Part shown: positions 1 to 5,806 of the stretch, piece by piece | How the letters are laid out: every line of letters starts with the position of its first letter | Numbering within the stretch: position 1 is the stretch's first letter | Assembly: GCA_002725495.1 (NCBI GenBank) | Contig: PBPJ01000028.1 | Span: forward strand, 2,563 to 8,368 | DNA length: 5,806 nucleotides | Source: Candidatus Woesearchaeota archaeon | Lineage (GTDB): Archaea; Nanobdellota; Nanobdellia; UBA10117; ARS21 | Direction of reading: 5' to 3' | Made by a program: the position numbers and the translations under genes | The notes under the pieces: model-generated | The model's input: the letters and a program-made list of their open reading frames with translations, nothing else | Told to the model about the DNA's origin: nothing | Database searches by the model: none

Positions 1-3000
1 TTTTCTATACTAAATCCTCTACGCTTAATTTCATCTCTATTATATTTAAATGTTTTTCTAACAGCTCTAATTTTTCTTACTTTAGTATCTATAGTCGGAG
101 AGAAATCAGCGATGTTCCAAGCAAAATCTTCGCCAAAGTCTGGTAAACCATCTTCTCTAATACTTATTTCTCTACCCATAGATATAAGAGTATCAACTAA
201 TGCTCCACCATATCCTAAACCTCTTAATAAAGAACTAAGCATACCAAATCCTATATTTGTAGCTCTTTCTTTTGGAGTTCTTCCTGCTTTTTCTTGATCT
301 TCTTGATCACCAAATGCTAACGCGAATAAAGCTTGTTGTAAAGCATTAAATATTAAGTTTTGTACAGCACCGTAGTAAACTATTTTACTTACATTAGTTC
401 TCCAATCCCCTCTTCCTGCTAATAAATCTTTAGTAGCTTTCTTTATTATTCTAGCATACTGCATAGGAGTATTAGCATAATTAAGAACAACTCTACCTAA
501 TCCACTAGCTTGCTGCATAGATATTCTATCTGCTCTACTTGATTGTTGAGATTCTTCAGATATTTTATAAAAATCATTAAAAGCTTTAGCTTCAGCTTCT
601 TGTTGAGTATAAAGCTTACCTGTATCTACATTTACAGTTTTCAGTAGTCTATTTAGTCTATTTCTATAAAAAGTTGCACCTCCAGTTGCAATTGCTAAAC
701 TATCTGCTATTCTTGTAAATATAAAACCTTTATTAAGTAAGTATGCAATAACTCCTTTTAATCCTCCTTTTTTCGATGCTTCTGCAATTTCAGACTCAGC
801 AACATTAATCTTCATTCCATTACGTCTTTGTACTAAGTAATCAGAATTTAATAAAAACATTACATCTTTCCAGTATTGAGGTTGATTAGCAAATGCTTTA
901 GCTGCCATTATTAAATTATTATCACTCCAGTTTATAAAGTTAATATTAGATATTAACTGAAGTAAAGCAGATTTTCTGTTTAAAAACATAGTAGTACCAA
1001 CAGAATTGTTAATCCAGTCAATAACGTTGTCCACCTGAGGATTACCACTTTGTGATCTGTTACTACCTCTTTTCATTCTACCAAGAATATTTTTTAAAGC
1101 TATAACAAAGTTACTTCCATATATAGCTTCTAATTTATTCATATTCTTTTCAGAAAATATAATATCAACATTTTGCTGCCACTCTTGAAGAGCTTCAACT
1201 CTACGGGTTTTTTTAATACTATTTATAATATCACCTGTAATACTACCAGCAACCCAGTTATCATCTGGTTTAGGATATGAATTATCTTTTTGTATAAAAG
1301 CTATTTTTTCTGCAAATACTTTTAAATCAGGATTATCATTAATTAATTTAACTAAAGCGTTTCTATCTCTTGTTGATAACCCAGGTATTTCCATACCTTG
1401 CATATTCCATATATAAACTCGTAAAGCTTGTGAAAAAGTAAAATCACTATAACCTGAATTGTCTTGTAAGTTAGTAGGAATATTATCTATACTATCTCTC
1501 AATGCAGCAAAATCATTTGCAACTGATATTTGAGCACTTATTATTTCTTGTTCAGCTTTATTAAAAGGATCAATTAAGTTGTCATTAATCCAAGCTAAAG
1601 CTCTATCACCATCTTTTCCTTTTGGAACTATTTTATACATTAACCCTAAAAAGTCTTCTGCTGATGGTGGGATAAAGAATTCAAATTTATTCGCCTTTTT
1701 ACCTTCTACTTGTGCTCTTGCTCGAGAATAGGTTTTATACCATTCTTTACCACTTTGTTGTTCTATAATTACGTTAAAGTCTTTATCTAAATCTACTTTT
1801 TTACTAGCTTTTGCTTGTTGAACCTTAGATTTAACATCTACTTGATCTAATATATTTTTTACTGCTTGTACATTGGGTAATGAATCATCTGCAAAATAAA
1901 AATTATTATAACCTTTTGCAGCTTTTTCTAATATCCATAAAGCCTTTGCATCTGGACTACCATCTGCTAAACCTGTTATGTTTTCAAGTGGTATTTCTAA
2001 ACCTATACCAGTTAAAAATGTATGAATAGCCTCTGCTGAAGCTTGTGGTCTTGCAGTTAATATAAATATATCACCGCTACCAAATTTACCTTGACGTTTT
2101 AAAGCTAAGTCAGCTAAAGGACCTTTTGTTCCATCAATTACTTGATTAAATTGATCAAAATTAAAAGTTGCTCCTTGGGCTTCTAAATCTTCTGCAGTTC
2201 TTGCAAATTCAGCTGGAGTAATTTCAAATGTTTGATCGCCCATATTAACAATGACCTTGCTTTTACTATAAGCTATTGTATCATCAAAATCAAACACACT
2301 AATACCTTTTGTAGGAGCATTAACATCTCTAGCTATTTGAGCAGCTTTATCTGCATTACTCATAACCTCTATAGATTGTTCTGTAGTGCTGTTTCTTTTT
2401 ATTAAAGGAAATAAATTATCTTTATTATTGTTTACTTGTTTAGATGATTCAGAGTTCACCTTTTTGCTAGCTCTTAATTCTTTTCTACCATCTGTTGGGT
2501 TTAATAATTTTCCATCTTCATCAGCAACTAAAGTTTTTCTAGCTATATTACGTTGTTCATTTACACTATCAGCGTTTCTATCCCTTGGTTTTAAAGGTAC
2601 TTTTAAAACATCTGCTAAAGTTTGTTTACTTTTAGGATTATATAGTTTGTTTAAATCTATACCAGCATCTATAACTCTTACATCTGCACCATTTTCTAAT
2701 GTCGTGCCTTTAGGTATAGTTTCTTTAAACTCTACGTTAAGCATGTTATCTACCCATATCGGAATTTGACTTTGATGAAATACATTTCTAACTACATCCA
2801 TCATAGCAGCTGCTTCACCTTGTTGTATACCATATAATAAATAAGATCCTATAACAGAAGCTGGAGGATTATGTTCTTCTCTAAATTGCTCGCCTGGTTT
2901 TAAATCAGTGTGTACATATAATAAAGGTGCAGCTGTTTTAATCATTCCTGAGGTTGCTTGATAAGCACCAGTAATAAATAATGTTACATACTCAATTGGC

Positions 3001-5806
3001 ATTCCATTTTCATGAGCAGCTTCTAATTCTAATACAGCTTCTTCTAACACGTTCATGTTGTTCTGCATTTTCTCTTCGTTGGTTGTTTTTCCAACTTTAA
3101 CACCATACCATTTTGAAGTTATAGGTTGTCCTTTAGGTACTTTTACCTGTGAGTTTTTAGGTCTAGCTTTACGATCTAGTAATTTAGTATTGTCTTGAGC
3201 TGCTTTTCTAATTCTTTTATAAGCTGGATCATTAGTACCCCAATATATTGCATCTTTTCCTTTTGAAGCTGGTAAAAATGTATCTCTACTAGGATTAAAT
3301 CTTTTAGGATCTTTTATAATATCTCCAGCTTGTTCCCATGTAATTTTTATTTTACCAGTTTTTTTATTTGTTTCAACTTTAACTGGTTTTACTTCTACCC
3401 ATCTTAACTTTCCAGTATTAGTATTAATTACAGCGTAAGATTTTTTAAAACCTTTTATTCCTTGTTTTTTAAGATCTGAACTTCCTTCAGTATATCGTGC
3501 TAATGCTCCAAAATTTGTTAGACTAGCACCATCTAAAGTGTTAGTAGTTATACCATGTGTTTTAATATTTTCTTCTAAAACATCTTGTACTTTTACTAAT
3601 TTTTTATAAGCTTTTTCTAAATCTACATTAGAAGTATTACCCGTATAATTATCTATATTTAAATTAGGAATATTTAATATACGCTTAGTTTTATTAATGT
3701 CTTTTGATTGACCTAATTCCTCCATTGTTTCTGCATTAAGCTTTTTACTCGCTTTTACAGTATCTAATGAAGCTTTTTCTACAGTTCTAGCATCTAGTAA
3801 ATTTTCTACTTCAGTAATAAATTCTTGAGCAGTAAGCGGAGAGTTATTTATTTCTAATAAATCTCCTAATCTTTTCATAAATGTAGGATTATTTTTTAAA
3901 TTACCTAAGGTTTCAACCATTATACCTTCAGCTAACATGCTGACAAAAGAGTTATATCTTTTATCTCTACCTTTTACATTATCTCCAGATACTTCTGGTC
4001 CTATTAAATAATCTATTAAGGCATTTTCACTTACACGTGGTACTTCATAATATTGAACATTGTCTTGTCTAAATGTTTTCTTTAATTCAAAACCTTTAAC
4101 ATTTTTAAATCTACGTTTTATAGTTTTAATAGGAATTGCTTTTATTAAACCACCTCTAATAGCTCTTGTAACAAAATCTTCATATTGTTTATCAGAATAT
4201 CTACCAATAATAGATTTAATATCAGCCCTTACATCAGTACTTTTAGTAGCATAGTTAATAAGATACTTAACTAATTCTTCTGGAGTAGGTGTGATACGTT
4301 GATTCGCTTTTTTCTTTTGATTAGGTGTTTTATTACCCATTCTAGTGTATACATCTCCTGCTCTTTTACCTACAATACTAGGGAAAAACCCTCCTTTTCC
4401 TACTAATTTATCTACAATTTTATTTATCATAGGTTCTACTAATGCTTCTATTTCACCTGATATAGCATCTATCTCTGTAGGATATACTAAAGGTCTTCCT
4501 AAATCTTCATTTTGATTTTCATCAAAATCTTGTGTTTCAACTGTTTGAGGAGTAAAACCTTTTTCCTCTTGCATTTTATCTAAGCTTTTACCCTTAGTAG
4601 CAAACATTTCAATTAATCTTGGACCAATTCTTAAAGCCAAGTTGTTAGCATAAGTAGTAGCAGAACTTTTAGTTTCATCAAAGTTTTTCATAAAACTCCA
4701 AAGCTCTTTTCCAACTTCTTGTTTTAATTCTTTTGCAACATCTTTTCTTCTCCAAGTATCAGGATTTACATTTCTACCAGCAGAAACACCCCATCTATCT
4801 AATGCAGATATTACTGCTGCCTCTAGTTGAGGTATAATAACATTTTCAATATCTATGTCTTCGCCTTTTTGCCAACTAGTTGTTGCTTTATCAAGATCTA
4901 ATTTTTTAGATTTTTTACTTTTAGGTTTACGTTTAGATTTAGCTCTTTCTTTTTGTATGTTTTCAAGCCTTTGCTTTACCCTTTTCTTTCCTATATTTTC
5001 TACTTCAGTTTCAACATCAACATCACCTAGTTTAATATCAGCTTCACCTTTAGCAAACTTCATTATTCCACTGTCTCTACCTAAAAATCCTTTTGCTCCT
5101 TTACCTTTTTCTATAAGTCTATTATAATCTCTTATTAAATTAACAACATCGTTACCATCTTTAATAGTAACCTTGGCTCCAAAGTAATTAAAAAATCTTC
5201 TGAAAATATCTTGAAGTCTACCAATAAAATCACGAGTAACTTCAACATCTTGATATGTTAAAGCTTCACTAAATAATGACATTATTTCTTCTAATACTAC
5301 TTCAGGATCAACATTTTCATCTAATACATATTGTTCTATTCTTGATTGTAATTCTCTTCCTCTTTCAGTATTATTAAACTTTATATTTTTATTATTTCTT
5401 AATTCATTTAATAAAGAAACAGCCATTTTACTTACTACATCCTCAGGTTTTTTACCTTTTCTCCCACCTTGTTCCCACGCCAACATATCAGCTTTGTATT
5501 TTCTAACAAATGCTCTTACTAATCCATGGAAACCTTCGTGTTGACCTGTAGCAAACATTCTATCTTTTAAAGCCTCATCTTCATTTACAAGTAAATAATT
5601 TTCTTCTTCTTGTATAATACTACCATTATCATCTACTACTGCTTCAACAGTAACAAACACACCGTAATCTTTAGCGTTTGATTTATCTACATTAATTTTT
5701 CTACCTGGATTTGCTTTTTGTATTTCTTCGATTTTTTGTTCTACTTCAGCTAGAGTACCTGAGAAAAACTTTTGACCAATATCTCCTGCAAATTTTTCAA
5801 CACCTA
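1..5806 (-). CDS. Giant multidomain phage protein (polyvalent type), partial at both ends
   Basis: One reading frame stays open for 1934 codons with no in-frame stop, so this is an internal fragment of a protein well over 1900 residues. The first methionine is residue 83, only six residues before the catalytic-looking HEGFH, so the true start lies upstream of base 5806; no stop is reached before base 1. In order it carries an HExxH metallopeptidase module, a basic linker, a long helical region, an EEHNPP domain, a HAD phosphohydrolase domain and a long helical C-terminal region. Such architectures are known from phage polyvalent proteins, proposed to be packaged in the capsid and injected with DNA. 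I recall close wording, especially in the HAD and C-terminal parts, from marine phage giant proteins, but have not searched. Arg codons are mostly AGA, and composition is even along the gene, with no sign of a recent insert. No signal peptide can be judged because the N terminus is missing. The coding call is near certain; the overall role is inferred. Confidence 0.96.
3..1004 (-). other. C-terminal helical region, possibly an LPD-type (large polyvalent protein-associated) domain, residues ~1601-1934
   Basis: The densest conserved-looking stretch of the window is TMFLNRKSALLQLISNINF followed by INWSDNN (1605-1630), then ANQPQYWKDVMFLLNSDYL (1639-1657) with a basic QRRNGMKINV turn. Next come FIFTRIADSLAIATGGATFY (1694-1713), EESQQSSRADRISMQQASG (1750-1768) and LNYANTPMQYARIIKKATKD (1774-1793). 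Amphipathic hydrophobic helices follow, then an acidic segment (GDQEDQE) and a basic tail (KVRKIRAVRKTFKYNRDEIKRRG). Helical 'LPD' domains are known as the non-enzymatic parts of polyvalent proteins, and LPD38 is a candidate label that I could not verify. By analogy with the C-terminal part of N4 virion RNA polymerase it may direct packaging; that is inference. The chain continues past base 1. Confidence 0.5.
309..386 (-). other. Hydrophobic amphipathic segment, residues ~1807-1832
   Basis: The stretch from KIVYYGAV through QNLIFNALQQALFALAFG is rich in Leu, Ile, Phe and Ala but is broken by N1816, N1820 and the Q1823-Q1824 pair. It therefore looks like an amphipathic or pore-type helix and not a standard transmembrane anchor. 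It is bounded by a basic segment before (RGDWRTNVSK) and an acidic one after (DQEDQEK). A second glycine-rich hydrophobic stretch follows at about 1850-1877 (NIGFGMLSSLL, then GYGGALVDTLISMG). Injected phage proteins can use such helices to contact membranes during DNA entry; here that is only a possibility. Confidence 0.4.
1005..1793 (-). other. Post-HAD conserved helical region, residues ~1338-1600
   Basis: This region begins KDFNVIIEQQSG and continues with FEFFIPPSAEDFLGLMYKIV (1374-1393), AWINDNLIDPFNKAEQEI, FSQALRVYIWNMQGMEIPG (1457-1475), a helical stretch around ALVKLINDNPDLKVFAEKI, and ALQEWQQNVDIIFSEKNMNKLE (1538-1559). It ends in a basic loop, GRMKRGSNRSQSGNPQ. The regular helices with conserved-looking aromatic and proline turns read as one large helical fold. 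I recall this run of motifs following HAD domains in other marine phage giant proteins, but it has no function I can name. A role in virion assembly or packaging of the chain is possible by position; no catalytic signature is evident. Confidence 0.5.
1794..1811 (-). other. ASKK linker motif, copy 3 (KASKKV, residues 1332-1337)
   Basis: KASKKV followed by D1338 comes directly after the end of the HAD domain and its KSKVQQA tail, and just before the helical C-terminal region begins with DLDKDFNVIIEQ. It is the best match to copy 1 and marks the C-terminal border of the HAD domain as copy 2 marks the N-terminal side. Confidence 0.5.
1830..2309 (-). other. HAD-superfamily phosphohydrolase domain, residues ~1166-1325
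   Basis: All four HAD motifs are present in order. Motif I is VFDFDDT, with nucleophile D1172 and acid/base D1174 (codon of D1172 at 2289-2291). Motif II is FILTARP with T1250. Motif III is K1287 in DAKALW. Motif IV is YFADDSLPNV with D1306 and D1307, which would bind magnesium. About 75 residues separate motifs I and II, including a helical ITPAEFARTAEDLEAQG stretch that could form a small C1-type cap. The family mostly removes phosphate from small molecules, nucleotides or nucleic-acid ends. DxDDT with LTARP resembles phage polynucleotide 3'-phosphatase, nucleotidase and RNA-repair-like HAD proteins, so a nucleotide or nucleic-acid substrate is my best guess, not a demonstrated one. ASKK-bearing linkers flank the domain on both sides, as expected of a modular insert in a long chain. 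Confidence 0.85.
2310..2735 (-). other. Hydrophilic interdomain linker carrying ASKK copy 2, residues ~1024-1165
   Basis: After a short strand-rich stretch (VEFKETIPKGTTLENGADVRVIDAGIDL) the sequence becomes polar and probably disordered: LKVPLKPRDRNADSVNEQ, LVADEDGKLLNPTDGRKEL, then RASKKV (1111-1116, bases 2457-2474) and an Asn/Ser/Lys-rich run (NSESSKQVNNNKDN). A helix (SNADKAAQIARDV, 1149-1161) leads into the HAD domain. The lack of hydrophobic spacing marks it as a connector between two folded domains. Confidence 0.5.
2457..2474 (-). other. ASKK linker motif, copy 2 (RASKKV, residues 1111-1116)
   Basis: RASKKV followed by N1117 lies in the polar linker about 50 residues before the HAD domain. 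It is read with GCT-AGC-AAA-AAG-GTG, unlike copies 1 and 3. Basic and small residues in an exposed linker would be accessible to a protease, but no cleavage is shown by the sequence. Confidence 0.5.
2736..3113 (-). other. EEHNPP-containing domain of unknown function, residues ~898-1023
   Basis: A compact segment follows a Lys/Pro-rich spacer (RPKNSQVKVPKGQP). It opens with a helix (MNVLEEAVLELEAAHENG, 917-934), continues through a threonine/glycine-rich helix (YVTLFITGAYQATSGM, 939-954) and a strand (PLLYVHTD), then REEHNPPASVIGSYLLYGI (975-993), and ends in a helix with FHQSQIP. The REEHNPPASVIG block has the density of Glu, His, Asn and Pro expected of a conserved site. I recall similar blocks in other phage giant proteins but know of no assigned function. 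Its His and Glu residues could bind a metal or act in catalysis, but the spacing matches no enzyme signature I know. It precedes the linker leading to the HAD domain. Confidence 0.45.
3114..3640 (-). other. Unassigned alpha/beta region, residues ~723-897
   Basis: Between the first ASKK motif and the EEHNPP domain the chain begins with a helix (LEKAYKKLVKVQDVLEENI, 729-747). It then turns into alternating strands and turns: YAVINTNTGKLRWVEVKPVK (790-809) and KTGKIKITWEQAGDII (815-830) look like beta hairpins. DPKRFNPSRDTFLPASKGKD and a basic, hydrophilic tail follow. I recognise no family. The strand content contrasts with the helical regions on both sides and suggests a small domain of its own. 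Confidence 0.4.
3738..3755 (-). other. ASKK linker motif, copy 1 (KASKKL, residues 684-689)
   Basis: The hexapeptide KASKKL is followed by N690. It lies between the helical central region and the next folded region, in a hydrophilic context. The same ASKK core followed by a hydrophobic residue and then N or D recurs at residues 1111-1116 and 1332-1337. Codons differ between copies (this one uses GCG-AGT-AAA-AAG), so the similarity is at protein level and not a recent DNA repeat. Confidence 0.5.
3765..4877 (-). other. Unassigned central helical region, residues ~310-680
   Basis: I do not recognise a family here. The sequence predicts mostly alpha helix with two segments that look like separate folded units. 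One spans about 317-410 and contains a conserved-looking IIPQLEAAVISALDRWG and TYANNLALRIGPRLIEMFATKG. The second spans about 440-560: a helical EIEALVEPMINKIVDKLVGKG stretch, a GGFFPSIVGKRAGDVYTRMG turn, and a helical segment starting PTPEELVKYLINYAT. A hydrophilic acidic spacer (about 416-436) lies between them. Residues 560-680 are basic and then helical, ending just before the first ASKK motif. No catalytic motif, membrane span or metal site is evident. It may be structural scaffold of the packaged protein or a domain too diverged to name by eye. Confidence 0.5.
4893..4991 (-). other. Basic helical linker, residues ~272-304
   Basis: This stretch is dense in lysine and arginine, first in an amphipathic helical pattern (KRVKQRLENIQKERAK, 274-289) and then as a low-complexity run (KRKPKSKKSKK, 291-301). 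It separates the metallopeptidase module from the central region, directly after an acidic segment (DVDVETEVEN, 261-270). The charge could let it bind DNA or RNA inside a packed capsid, or it could simply be an exposed flexible spacer. No recognised fold is visible. Confidence 0.55.
5100..5687 (-). other. Zincin-like metallopeptidase module (HEGFH), residues ~40-235
   Basis: Residues 89-93 read H-E-G-F-H (codons at 5526-5540), the HExxH zinc-binding and catalytic signature of zincin metallopeptidases. It follows a short beta-rich stretch (VFVTVEAVVDD, 49-59) and sits at the start of a hydrophobic helix, as in the family. About 80 residues downstream, EEIMSLFSEAL (172-182) resembles the helix that supplies the third zinc ligand as glutamate in gluzincin-type enzymes; E172, E173 and E180 are candidates. 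A trailing segment with paired arginines and phenylalanines (about 191-207) and then LIRDYNRLIEKGK (223-235) closes the module. Metallopeptidase domains are a recurrent component of phage polyvalent proteins, where they may mature the chain itself or cut host proteins after injection. The motif is seen directly; zinc binding, activity and target are inferred. A degenerate, inactive domain is less likely given the intact H, E and H. Confidence 0.72.

Noticed and set aside
112..297. Plus-strand ORF of 61 codons.
   Set aside because: Antisense shadow of the C-terminal region of the giant gene; no ribosome binding site and no recognisable protein.
762..770. Strong Shine-Dalgarno-like AAAGGAGGA on the minus strand inside the gene.
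   Set aside because: It encodes Lys-Lys-Gly-Gly in frame and no ATG, GTG or TTG start with a worthwhile ORF follows at a usable distance.
1208..1214. Run of seven A on the coding strand (another at 3359-3365) as a possible frameshift site.
   Set aside because: The main frame continues with sensible, domain-like sequence on both sides, and no alternative frame takes over; neither run has the X-XXY-YYZ phase of a -1 slippery site.
2386..2769. Plus-strand ORF of 127 codons with a hydrophobic translation.
   Set aside because: It lies fully antisense to the continuous minus-strand frame, in the stretch encoding the HAD linker. Its Leu/Phe/Ser-rich product is what the complement of AT-rich Lys/Glu-rich coding DNA gives, and no ribosome binding site is seen.
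4060..4254. Plus-strand ORF of 64 codons.
   Set aside because: Antisense shadow within the central helical region, with shadow-type hydrophobic composition.
4855..5127. Plus-strand ORF of 90 codons, Leu/Ser/Phe-rich and membrane-like.
   Set aside because: It is the complement of the Lys-rich linker; TTT/CTT-rich complements of AAA/AAG codons produce false membrane-like ORFs.
1..5806. A virion RNA polymerase as in N4-like phages.
   Set aside because: Length and likely packaging fit, but I saw none of the T7-type polymerase signatures, while HExxH and HAD motifs are clear.
1..5806. tRNA genes, CRISPR arrays, terminators, promoters or insertion sequences.
   Set aside because: The whole window is coding in one frame. 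I found no cloverleaf, regular direct repeats, hairpin plus T-run at a gene end, or transposase-like ORF.

Overview
The window is a single uninterrupted protein-coding frame on the minus strand. It runs from base 5804 to base 3 (1934 whole codons) and is open at both ends: no start codon, stop codon or intergenic gap for this gene lies inside. Residue numbers below count from the first whole codon at 5804 (residue 1) to the codon at 3-5 (residue 1934). The real protein is longer at both ends.

The DNA is AT-rich (about 30% GC by eye). Arginine is mostly AGA and third positions are mostly A or T. A multi-domain giant protein of this composition, and wording I recall from giant proteins in marine phage and metagenome sequences, point to an AT-rich tailed phage, probably marine (SAR11 or cyanobacterial hosts are plausible but unproven). 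No structural, replication or host gene is present to fix the host or phage group.

From N to C terminus (right to left on the + strand): a zincin-like metallopeptidase module with an intact HExxH motif (H89-E90-G-F-H93) and a candidate third ligand in an EExxxLxSEAL segment (E172/E173); a lysine/arginine-rich helical linker (about 272-304); a long unassigned, mostly helical stretch (about 310-680); an alpha/beta region of unknown function ending in a compact EEHNPP-containing domain (about 898-1023); a hydrophilic linker; a complete HAD-superfamily phosphohydrolase domain with all four motifs (about 1166-1325); and a large helical C-terminal region (about 1338-1934) with a dense Asn/Trp-rich segment and amphipathic hydrophobic stretches. 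A short ASKK motif recurs in the segments between domains, including on both sides of the HAD domain.

The layout fits the phage 'polyvalent protein' theme: several enzyme domains on one very long chain, thought to be packaged in the virion and delivered with the DNA to act in the newly infected cell. The sequence directly shows the length, the intact motifs and the recurring linker. Packaging, delivery, processing at the linkers and targets are inference.
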